64,000 nt of DNA from Neisseria zoodegmatis (GTDB taxonomy: Bacteria; Pseudomonadota; Gammaproteobacteria; Burkholderiales; Neisseriaceae): positions 744,001-808,000 of the forward strand of contig NZ_LT906434.1 of NCBI RefSeq assembly GCF_900187305.1, given 5' to 3'. Below the pieces are notes generated by a model. That model did not search any database. It had not been told where the DNA came from and saw only the letters and a program-made list of their open reading frames with translations. Below, in pieces: positions 56,996 to 64,000 of this stretch. The translations under genes were made by a program, and so were the position numbers. Each line of letters begins with the position of its first letter. The first letter of the stretch is position 1.

Positions 56996-57766
56996 ATGAA
57001 AATCGCTACTTGGAACGTAAATTCCCTCAATGTGCGCCTGCCGCAGGTGCAGGATTGGCTGCAACAGCACAGCCCCGACGTATTGGTTTTGCAGGAACTC
57101 AAGCTCGACCAAGACAAATACCCCGCCGCCGTTTTCCAAATGGGCGGCTGGCATACCGTGTGGAGCGGTCAAAAAACCTATAACGGCGTGGCCATCATCA
57201 GCAAAGAAGCCCCGCAAGACGTGCACACCGGCCTGCCCGCGCTGCCCGACGACCCGCAGCGGCGCGTGATTGCCGCCACCGTTAACGGCGTGCGCGTGAT
57301 CAACGTATATTGCGTGAACGGCGAAGCACCCGACAGCCCGAAATTCCAATATAAAGAACAATGGTTCGCCGCGCTGACCGAATTTGTGCGCGATGAGATG
57401 AGCAGCTACGAAAAGCTGGTGTTGCTGGGCGATTTCAATATCGCTCCCACCGATTTGGATTGCTACGACCCCGAAAAATGGCGTGAAAAAATCCATTGCA
57501 CCAGTATCGAGCGGTCGTGGTTCCAAAAACTGCTCGATTTAGGGCTGACCGACAGCCTGCGCCACCGCCATCCCGAAGAAGTGATGTACACATGGTGGGA
57601 TTACCGCGGCGCGATGTTCCAACGCAAACAGGGTTTGCGTATCGACCACCTGCTGATTACCCCCGCCTTGCGCGATGCCCTGCAAGACGTGCAGGTGGAT
57701 TTGGAAGCCCGCGCACAAGAACGCCCCAGCGACCATGCGCCGGTGTGGGCGGAGTTTGCCGTTTAA
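56996..57766 (+). CDS. xthA: Exodeoxyribonuclease III
   Basis: This AP endonuclease/3' exonuclease repairs abasic sites. The protein (256 residues) opens with KIATWNVNSLNVRLPQV and has LQELKLDQDKYP (metal-binding Glu), LLGDFNIAPTDLD, WWDYRGAMFQ and the C-terminal catalytic RPSDHAPVWAEF. Start at 56996 is 30 bp after the ArsR-type gene. Confidence 0.96.
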   Translation: MKIATWNVNSLNVRLPQVQDWLQQHSPDVLVLQELKLDQDKYPAAVFQMGGWHTVWSGQKTYNGVAIISKEAPQDVHTGLPALPDDPQRRVIAATVNGVRVINVYCVNGEAPDSPKFQYKEQWFAALTEFVRDEMSSYEKLVLLGDFNIAPTDLDCYDPEKWREKIHCTSIERSWFQKLLDLGLTDSLRHRHPEEVMYTWWDYRGAMFQRKQGLRIDHLLITPALRDALQDVQVDLEARAQERPSDHAPVWAEFAV

Positions 57767-57794
57767 ACCGCATTAACCCGAATGCCCGATGGCA

Positions 57795-57826
57795 TGAGGC
57801 CGTCTGAAAACTTTCAGACGGCCTCA
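57795..57826 (+). terminator. DUS hairpin behind xthA
   Basis: A perfect 15 bp inverted repeat (TGAGGCCGTCTGAAA / TTTCAGACGGCCTCA), 2 bp loop. Confidence 0.85.
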
Positions 57827-57899
57827 ACCCTTGTCTTTCATACTTAAACCATTCCTCAAATTATCTATCTTTTCATCACTCTATTTATTAAAGCTAAAA

Positions 57900-58865
57900 A
57901 TGTACTCACGATTTTTCAAACCCAAATTTTTTCTCAATCTCATGCTCGCGCTCGCCGCCGTGCCTGCCGCCGCACACGCCGCGCAGTGCACGAATGCCGG
58001 CTTGGACGTGGTGGTGCTCGGTTCGGGTGGCCCCGAATTGAGCGACAAACGCGCTTCCACCGGCTATCTAGTGCGTGAAAACGGCAAGGCCCGTTTCATT
58101 ATCGACTTCGGCGCAGGCTCTTCACTCAACTTCGAGCGTGCGGGCGGCGACATCAAAGACTTGGAAGCCCTGCTGTTTACCCATTTCCATGTCGATCATT
58201 CCAACGACTTGCCCGCATTGGTCAAAGCCTCGTATTTTTCCGAACGTAACCGCGACTTGCCGGTTTATGGCCCCACCGGAAACCACGCCATCCCGACCAC
58301 GCCGTTATTTGTAGAGCGGCAGTTCGGCGAAAAAGGCGTTTATCCGTATTTGTCGGACTTCCTCACCGGTGAAGCCGCGTTCGCCTTGAAGCCGATAGCG
58401 GTTAACGCCGATAAAAAACAGCCCAAACTGTTTGAAACCAAGCTCGGCGGCTTTACCTTGAAAGCCATTCCCGTAGAACACGGTTTGCTGCCTTCTTTGG
58501 GTTGGCGCATCGAGAAAAACGGCTGCTCCGTAACCATGTCGGGCGATACCAGCAACATCGGTAAAACTTTGGACGTGTTGGCGAAGAATACGGATGTTTT
58601 CATCGCCCACAATGCCGTGCCGGAAACCGCGCGCGACAAAATCGCCTTGAAACTGCACATGACGCCGTCTGAAATCGGCCGCATCGCCCAAACTACCGGC
58701 AGCCGCAGCGTGGTGTTGTCGCACTTTATGCGCCGTACCGAAAACGTGAAGCCCGCCACTTCCGCCGCCATCCGCAAAACCTACCAAGGCAAGCTGGCGT
58801 TTGCGCAAGACTGCGATATTTATTCGCTCAAAACCGGCATGAAAACCGGAAGCTGCAAGCGGTAA
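57900..58865 (+). CDS. Exported metallo-beta-lactamase-fold hydrolase
   Basis: The 321-residue protein has a signal peptide (cleavage after AHA) and an MBL fold with the metal motif FTHFHVDHSND (about residues 93-103). It also has VEHGLLPSLGWRIE, MSGDTSN and a late LSHFMRR His. The arrangement resembles RNase Z/arylsulfatase-like MBL proteins, but an exported one; its substrate is unknown. Two Cys near each end could form a disulfide. The ATG at 57900 is chosen because the signal peptide begins there; the frame opens at 57831. Confidence 0.82.
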   Translation: MYSRFFKPKFFLNLMLALAAVPAAAHAAQCTNAGLDVVVLGSGGPELSDKRASTGYLVRENGKARFIIDFGAGSSLNFERAGGDIKDLEALLFTHFHVDHSNDLPALVKASYFSERNRDLPVYGPTGNHAIPTTPLFVERQFGEKGVYPYLSDFLTGEAAFALKPIAVNADKKQPKLFETKLGGFTLKAIPVEHGLLPSLGWRIEKNGCSVTMSGDTSNIGKTLDVLAKNTDVFIAHNAVPETARDKIALKLHMTPSEIGRIAQTTGSRSVVLSHFMRRTENVKPATSAAIRKTYQGKLAFAQDCDIYSLKTGMKTGSCKR

Positions 58866-58876
58866 GAACGCAAAAC

Positions 58877-58910
58877 AAAGACCCGATAAAATGATTTATC
58901 GGGTCTTTTT
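58877..58910 (+). terminator. Terminator behind the MBL-fold gene
   Basis: AAAGACCCGATAAA-ATGA-TTTATCGGGTCTTT with a T-run, no DUS. Confidence 0.93.
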
Positions 58911-58999
58911 AATTTAAGCCTTTAATCAAATCGGCTTCCTTGCCTCATCATGGATTTCGGAAAGGAAGCCGATAAACAGTCATTCAGAGAACTGTGGGA

Positions 59000-59677
59000 T
59001 TATTGTTGCTGGGCGGCGCGAATGGCGTTTTGATCAGGATTGATCAAGATTTCTACGCGACGGTTTTTCGCGCGGCCTTCGGGCGTGTCGTTACCCGCTA
59101 CCGGTTGGCGCGAACCGTAACCGATGGTGCTGAGGCGTGAAGCGGCTACGCCGCGGCGGTTCAGATAGTCGGCTACGGATTGGGCGCGGCGTTGCGACAG
59201 CGGCTCGTTAATCGCGTCGTTACCGGTGTTGTCGGTGTGGCCGGCGATGGTCAGCGTGGTGTCGTGGTATTGAACCAGCGTTTCAGCCGCTTTGTTCAAC
59301 GCATCCATAGCATTGCCGCTCAGCGTGGCGCTGTTGGTAGCGAAAGTTACGCTTTCAGGCATGATCAGTTTGATTTGGTTGCCTTGGCGTTCTACTTCCA
59401 CGTTGGTATTGGCTAAGCTTTCGCGCAGTTTTTTCTCTTGATAATCCATGTAGCCGCCGACGCCTGCACCGACTGCGCCGCAAGCCAAAGCCGAGTTACG
59501 CGCGCCTTTGCCGCCGTGGGTCAATGCGCCGACGATGCCGCAGGCTGCCGCGCCGCCCAAGCCGTACATGGCGGTTTTGCTCATTTTTTGCTGGCCGGTT
59601 ACAGGGTCGGTAACGCAACCTGAAAGCATCAGTGCGGAGGTTGCGGCCAATACGGTGAAGGGTTTCAACAGTTTCAT
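59000..59677 (-). CDS. OmpA-domain outer-membrane lipoprotein (YiaD-like)
   Basis: The lipoprotein signal ends in LMLSGCVTD (Cys about 21). A Gly/Ala-rich glycine-zipper region follows (about 37-75, GLGGAAACGIVGALTHGGKG), then an OmpA peptidoglycan-binding domain with TIAGHTDNTGNDAINEPLSQ, RRAQSVADYL and AKNRRVEI. It tethers outer membrane to cell wall. ATG 59677 is preferred because AAGGA is eight bases upstream; ATG 59683 is too close to it. 225 residues. Confidence 0.9.
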   Translation of the reverse strand: MKLLKPFTVLAATSALMLSGCVTDPVTGQQKMSKTAMYGLGGAAACGIVGALTHGGKGARNSALACGAVGAGVGGYMDYQEKKLRESLANTNVEVERQGNQIKLIMPESVTFATNSATLSGNAMDALNKAAETLVQYHDTTLTIAGHTDNTGNDAINEPLSQRRAQSVADYLNRRGVAASRLSTIGYGSRQPVAGNDTPEGRAKNRRVEILINPDQNAIRAAQQQ

Positions 59678-59904
59678 GATCATTTTCCTTTCGGTTTCGA
59701 AGTGATTATTTAGACTTCAAGCATGCTTCGGGTGGGCATGTTATCGGATTCACTATATAGAAATCATATGGGTAAAACAGTTTGCTTAACTTGATATTAC
59801 ACAGTTGGCGGTTTGCTTACTGTTCAGACGGCATCGAGGCCGTCTGAATATGATAAACCGTATCTTTTATGATACAGCTTAAATGCGGGATAAATGCCGG
59901 GCGT

Positions 59905-60771
59905 TTATGGTTTGGGGTGTTTGTGGCGGCGGTATTTTTGCAGCCGCTGCATCAGCATCAGCTTGATTCTCAGTTTGACGTCGTAGCCGACGGAGCCGAA
60001 GCCCAAGATAAACAACACGGCGGCAACGGGCAGGGCGAAGTGGTGGCCGACGGTGTGGTAGCCCCATGCGCCGATGAGTCCGCCCGCGAAAAAGGCCAGC
60101 AGCAGGCCGGTGAACAGTTTGGCTTTGGGTTTGTTGACATGCACATGCGGCAGCTTGGGGTTTTCGCTGCGGCTGTAATAGAGCATTTTGGAAATTTCGA
60201 TACCTAAATCGGTGGCGGTGCCGGTCATGTGGGTGGAGCGGATGGCGCCGCCGGAAAGTATGGTAATCACGGTGTTGTGCATACCCATAATGAAGCACAG
60301 TAAAAACATCGCCAGCGAGGGCATTTCGGCGATTTCCCATTCCAGCGCGGTTACGCCGAGTATGCCGAACAGCAGCATATAAACGCCTTCAAGCCACATG
60401 GAAAAGCCGAAGCCGCCGCGAAAGCGCCGTCTTTTCGCCCAGAGCACCACCCAGCTGGAATGCGCCGCGCCGAGAATGAAGCACACCAGCCCGAGCATGC
60501 CGATCATCACGACTTTCCATTCGCCCAAATAAGCCATATCGGCGGCATGCGACAGCTCGCCTGTAACGTGCGAAGTGTAGCGTGCGACGGCAAAAAAACC
60601 GCCGGCGTTAATCGCACCGGCCAGCAAAGCCATCAGGTAGCCGAGAATGCGGAAGCGCACGTCGCTGACGTTGTGCTCGTGCAGATACGGTTTGTCGGCC
60701 TGCCAAAACGGCTGCGTGCTTTTTGCGCGGCGGCGTTTGCTGCGGTAGGAGTCGGGGGCTTGGTTATCCAT
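59905..60771 (-). CDS. DUF1275 (YoaK-like) membrane protein
   Basis: The 288-residue protein has about six membrane segments and the family motifs AGAINAGGFFAVARYTSHVTG and FIMGMHNTVIT followed by RSTHMTGTATDLGIE. No function is established for the family. The polar N-terminus (RSKRRRAKS) is cytoplasmic. The ATG at 60771 is chosen over a GTG at 60801, though neither has a good ribosome site. Confidence 0.82.
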   Translation of the reverse strand: MDNQAPDSYRSKRRRAKSTQPFWQADKPYLHEHNVSDVRFRILGYLMALLAGAINAGGFFAVARYTSHVTGELSHAADMAYLGEWKVVMIGMLGLVCFILGAAHSSWVVLWAKRRRFRGGFGFSMWLEGVYMLLFGILGVTALEWEIAEMPSLAMFLLCFIMGMHNTVITILSGGAIRSTHMTGTATDLGIEISKMLYYSRSENPKLPHVHVNKPKAKLFTGLLLAFFAGGLIGAWGYHTVGHHFALPVAAVLFILGFGSVGYDVKLRIKLMLMQRLQKYRRHKHPKP

Positions 60772-60827
60772 GTAGGGAATAAATGTAGATGTGCTGATCA
60801 CATAGTTGCCTGCGGATATTGTACCGT

Positions 60828-60856
60828 GCCGTCTGAAAAAAGAAAGTTCAGACGGC
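60828..60856 (-). terminator. DUS hairpin downstream of ligE
   Basis: GCCGTCTGAA / TTCAGACGGC with a 9 bp loop lies about 55 bp after the ligE stop. Confidence 0.65.
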
Positions 60857-60911
60857 CTGCGGTGTTTTGCTTAGGCAGTCGGAGGGATTTGCATGGATAA
60901 GCCGTTCAACA

Positions 60912-61724
60912 TTATGGCTCTTTTCGAACGCGGATAAATGTGGCAAAGCGCGGCGTGCCTTTTTGTGTGAAGCCGCTGTAACGGTAGGTAACCGTGCTGC
61001 CGACGGGCGGGGGATTGGCGCGGTCGGCATCTTTCAGGCCGCTGCCGATGCGGAACTCGCCGTGCCGGTTGGTGCAGCCCAAAGCGCCTACCATGCCTGA
61101 ATATTTGCCTTTGCCTTCATAGTGGCGGGTGACGGTGCATTCGTCGTCGTGCCGGCTTTTGAGTTTCAGCAGGTAATCGCTTCTGCCGCTTTGATAGGGT
61201 ATGTCGGGGTGGCGCAACATCACGCCTTCGCCGCCCGCTGCTTCCACTTGCTTTAAAAATGCGCGGGCATGGGCGTTATCTTTCACCGGTGTTTGCGGAA
61301 TAATTTTAATCGGTGCTTGCGGATGCTGTTTCAGCCAGCTTTCCAATACGGCCAAACGCCGGTAGAGATTGCCTTGTGCCTGTGGCACGTCGAATACATG
61401 CAGTTTGATGTGGCGCCAATCGGCGGAACCGGAGCGTACGGTGGCGGAGATGTGTTCGAATTGTCCTCTTCGGCTGAACAGCTCGCCGTCTATGGGGTAG
61501 GGCGGGAAATGGGCGGTGTAGCCTGCCGGCGGGGTAAACGCATGGCCTTGGCGGCTGATCAGCTGCTTGCCGTTCCAATACGCGCGTACGCCGTCGAGCT
61601 TTTCGCTCATGGCCCAGCCTGCGATATTTTGACCTTTGTATTCTTTGGCCAGCAGCAAACTGGGCGGCGCGGCGACGGCGGCCTGCGTGATAAACCAAGC
61701 GCAAGAGAGTATGATGGCTTTCAT
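60912..61724 (-). CDS. ligE: Exported ATP-dependent DNA ligase LigE
   Basis: LigE is a minimal ATP-dependent DNA ligase with a signal peptide, acting outside the cytosol. The adenylation motif EKLDGVRAYW (Lys about 42), IDGELFSRRG, GGEGVMLRHP and the OB-fold end TQKGTPRFATFIR are present. Signal peptide residues 1-18, cleavage after AVA. 270 residues. In naturally competent genera it is thought to act on incoming or extracellular DNA, which fits the heavy DUS load here. Confidence 0.9.
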   Translation of the reverse strand: MKAIILSCAWFITQAAVAAPPSLLLAKEYKGQNIAGWAMSEKLDGVRAYWNGKQLISRQGHAFTPPAGYTAHFPPYPIDGELFSRRGQFEHISATVRSGSADWRHIKLHVFDVPQAQGNLYRRLAVLESWLKQHPQAPIKIIPQTPVKDNAHARAFLKQVEAAGGEGVMLRHPDIPYQSGRSDYLLKLKSRHDDECTVTRHYEGKGKYSGMVGALGCTNRHGEFRIGSGLKDADRANPPPVGSTVTYRYSGFTQKGTPRFATFIRVRKEP

Positions 61725-61809
61725 TTTGTTTCCTGTAATGTGTCGTATTATTTTAATGATTAGGCAGGATACTATTACAGGCCGTCTGAAAAATAAAGGA
61801 ATCTGATAA

Positions 61810-62448
61810 ATGACTTTGCAATGTGAAATGATTGCGGTAACGCCGTTCCGTCAAAACTGCACGCTGATTTGGGATGATGAAACCCGCGAGGCGGTGTTGA
61901 CCGATGTGGGCGGAGACGTGCCGTTTTTGTTGGAAGAAATCAAAAAACACGATTTGAAGCTGACCGCTATTTGGCTGACGCACGGTCATTTGGATCATGC
62001 CGGCGGTGTGGTCGAGCTGCTTTCGCAAGTTGACGTGCCGGTATTGGGGCCGCACGAGGAAGATTTGTTTTTGCTGGAGCAGCTGCCGCAGATAACGGCG
62101 CAATACGGCTTTCCCGTGTCGCCGTCGTTCACACCGACGCGCTGGCTGAAAGAAGGGGATGCGCTCACGGTAGGGAAATATGCTTTTGACGTGCTGCATA
62201 TCCCCGGCCACACGCCCGGTCATGTTGTGTTTTATTGTAAAGATGCGGAATTATTGATAGCAGGGGATGTCTTGTTTTATGAAAGCATCGGCAGAACCGA
62301 CTTCCCGCGCGGAAACCATGCCGATCTGATCCACAATATCACAAGCAAACTGCTGGCATTGCCCGAAAGTATCACCGTGATCAGCGGGCACGGAAGAACG
62401 ACGACGATAGGGCACGAGAAACATCATAATCCGTATTTGCGGGGATGA
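61810..62448 (+). CDS. MBL-fold hydrolase, glyoxalase II-like (YcbL type)
   Basis: The 212-residue protein has the THGHLDHAGG metal motif, IPGHTPGHVVFYC, AGDVLFYESIGRTDFP and ISGHGRTTTIGHEK, which mark the YcbL/GloC branch of the glyoxalase II family (hydrolysis of thioesters such as lactoylglutathione). No signal peptide. A DUS lies just upstream near 61779. Confidence 0.9.
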   Translation: MTLQCEMIAVTPFRQNCTLIWDDETREAVLTDVGGDVPFLLEEIKKHDLKLTAIWLTHGHLDHAGGVVELLSQVDVPVLGPHEEDLFLLEQLPQITAQYGFPVSPSFTPTRWLKEGDALTVGKYAFDVLHIPGHTPGHVVFYCKDAELLIAGDVLFYESIGRTDFPRGNHADLIHNITSKLLALPESITVISGHGRTTTIGHEKHHNPYLRG

Positions 62449-62680
62449 TTTTTTCTGTAAAGAAATGAAAACTTAAAAAATGCCTATGGGTTTTTTGAAA
62501 GATGCTTCGGCATCTGTTTCATTTCCCGGCGGGCTGCGTGATATTGCCGATACACAGTTAAGTTTAAGTGTCAGGAATAGCCTTATGGCGAAGCGGTCAA
62601 ACGCTTAACAAGCAGACTTGCGGAGCCGTATTTTATTTTTGGTGCTTATTTTCGACACCTCTCACACAAGGAGAAGAAGC

Positions 62681-63958
62681 ATGTCTTTTGATTTGGGCAA
62701 TTTATTGCAAAGCCAACTGGGCGGCGTATTGAGCCGTTTTCTCACCCAATCGGGCGAAAGTGCCGAAAACAGCACCAAAGCAGTCCGCCTTGCTCTGCCG
62801 GCGGTGGTGGCCGGGATGTTGAAACACATCAGCAACCAGCCCGACAATGCGGCAAACCTGTATGAAACCGTGAGCGGCGTTTCAGGCAATGTGCTGAACA
62901 ACGCCGTTAGCCGTGCCGAAGAAGGCGGCGCGGGTTTCAATGATCTGCTGGTGTGGGGTAAAACCCAACTGCCGCACTTCTTGGGCGGTAACGCGGCAGA
63001 TGTTTCCGACCAGCTTTCTCAAGAAAGCGGCGTATCGAAATCGGCGGCCGGATCGTTGGTTGCCTTATCGCTGCCTTTGGTGCTGTCTGTATTGCGCAAT
63101 AAAATCAAAAGCGAAAATCTCGACCGCGATCAAATGCTAGGCTTGTTCAGTTCGCAACGCGATTGGTTGTCCGGCTCGTTGAGCAACGGCATGTTGTCAG
63201 CACTCGGTATCGGCAGCTTGAGCGGTTTGTTTGGCAGCCTCACCGGCTTGTTTGGTACTGCCGCCCGCACCGCAACTGCGGGAGCTGCCGCCGCAGCCGC
63301 TGCACCGGCCGCCGCTGCTGCCGCAACCAAAGGCTCGGGATTGGGCAAATGGATTGCGTTGGTGCTTGCCGCGCTGCTGGCTTTGTTTGCTTTCAAGAGC
63401 TGCGGCGACCGCAAAGGCGGGGATGCCGCTCCTGCCGTTGCGTCCGGAGAAGCTGTTGCTTCCGAAGCGGAGGCTGTTGCGGATAAGGCGGCCGAGTCGG
63501 TAGAAGCTTCGCCCGTATCGGCGCCTGTGATGCCGTCTGAACCTTCCGTGGTTTCAGCACCTTCGGCTGTCGAAGCATCTGCCCCTGCCGCCGATGCCGT
63601 AGCGCCTGCTGACTTGAAAGCGGAAGAAGCCCGCGTACTGTATCAAGACGGCGTAGCCAAGTTCTACTTCGCTACTGCCAAAGCCGATGTGCCTGAAGGT
63701 GCGGAAGTAATGGTGGCCGATGTGATTGCCGCCGGTAAAGCAGGCAAAAAACTGGTGGTAAGCGGATTTGCCGACAGCACCGGTAACGCCGCCGCCAATG
63801 CCGCATTGTCGAAAAAACGTGCCAATGCCGTGAAAGCTTTCTTTGAAGCACAAGGCGTTGACGCTGCCAATATCGAGTTGCGCAAACCTGAAAACACTAC
63901 CGGTGCGATTGGCAACGATGTTGAAGGCCGCCGCGTAGAAGTGAAAGTTGAAGGCTGA
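62681..63958 (+). CDS. DUF937-like and OmpA-domain fusion protein
   Basis: The 425-residue protein begins with a DUF937-like helical region (about 1-180, LGNLLQSQLGGVLSRFL). An Ala-rich stretch leads to one membrane segment (about 225-243, WIALVLAALLALFAF). A long Ala/Pro/Glu/Val linker follows, then an OmpA C-terminal domain (FYFATAKADVPEGAEVMVAD, VSGFADSTGNAAANAALSKK, GRRVEVKVEG). It probably spans from inner membrane to peptidoglycan. AAGGAG precedes ATG 62681. A DUS lies in the linker (63532). Confidence 0.85.
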   Translation: MSFDLGNLLQSQLGGVLSRFLTQSGESAENSTKAVRLALPAVVAGMLKHISNQPDNAANLYETVSGVSGNVLNNAVSRAEEGGAGFNDLLVWGKTQLPHFLGGNAADVSDQLSQESGVSKSAAGSLVALSLPLVLSVLRNKIKSENLDRDQMLGLFSSQRDWLSGSLSNGMLSALGIGSLSGLFGSLTGLFGTAARTATAGAAAAAAAPAAAAAATKGSGLGKWIALVLAALLALFAFKSCGDRKGGDAAPAVASGEAVASEAEAVADKAAESVEASPVSAPVMPSEPSVVSAPSAVEASAPAADAVAPADLKAEEARVLYQDGVAKFYFATAKADVPEGAEVMVADVIAAGKAGKKLVVSGFADSTGNAAANAALSKKRANAVKAFFEAQGVDAANIELRKPENTTGAIGNDVEGRRVEVKVEG

Positions 63959-64000
63959 TAAAGATTCAACCGTATGATGTAAGAAGGCCGTCTGAAAATG

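Overview
The window is chromosomal DNA of a Neisseria-type betaproteobacterium. The main evidence is the 12-base DNA uptake sequence AGGCCGTCTGAA (AG-DUS dialect), present dozens of times singly and as inverted pairs that serve as gene-end hairpins. Neisserial proteins support this: RmpM, a PorB-type porin, FarA/FarB, a lipoprotein cytochrome c peroxidase and LigE. The AG rather than AT dialect argues against the meningococcus/gonococcus group and for one of the commensal or animal-associated species. Species cannot be fixed from the sequence alone.

Layout. 1-9.6 kb: a partial unknown gene, then the membrane-complex and baseplate half of a type VI secretion system (tssM-A-F-G, a 358 bp gap, tssJ-E), AT-richer than the rest. 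9.7-17.2 kb, mostly minus strand: FarA/FarB efflux pair, bioD, an alanine/sodium symporter, apaG, pgpA, thiL. 17.4-22.9 kb: rmpM, cysB, rplM-rpsI, a 6S RNA gene behind zapA and a coiled-coil gene, gpsA. 23-29 kb: FNR-type promoter and ccp, metK, a lipid A acyltransferase, a heptosyltransferase, a DUF3579-GNAT fusion, a 43-residue lipoprotein. 29.2-30.7 kb: an RTX protein with a long Pro-Lys-Pro-Glu tract. 31-40 kb: dusB-fis, purH, rpmB-rpmG, attenuator-controlled pyrB-pyrI, accD, trpA, fxsA. 40-48 kb: an NlpD-like LytM factor, porin, rpsL-rpsG-fusA-tuf-rpsJ. 48.1-51.2 kb: a membrane-bound CheA-like kinase with CheY and CheX partners. 51.5-64 kb: a ProX-ProW fusion, META-domain lipoprotein, prlC, an ArsR-type regulator, xthA, two metallo-beta-lactamase-fold proteins, two OmpA-domain proteins, a DUF1275 membrane protein, LigE.

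Most genes are housekeeping. The parts most worth a second look are the three-gene chemotaxis-like phosphorelay (48.1-51.2 kb), which has no CheW domain and no receptor nearby; the RTX/PKPE repeat protein with no secretion genes beside it; and the T6SS half-cluster with an NTPase-less TssM and a tRNA-Leu-like fragment in its gap. Regulatory features with good sequence support are an FNR site centred at about -41.5 of the ccp promoter, a Rho-independent attenuator ahead of pyrB, and near-consensus promoters for rpsL, dusB-fis, rpmB and rplM. Two copies of a roughly 142 bp element with IS5/IS1106-like ends lie at 37.0 and 54.2 kb. No CRISPR array, complete insertion sequence, rRNA or intact tRNA was seen.
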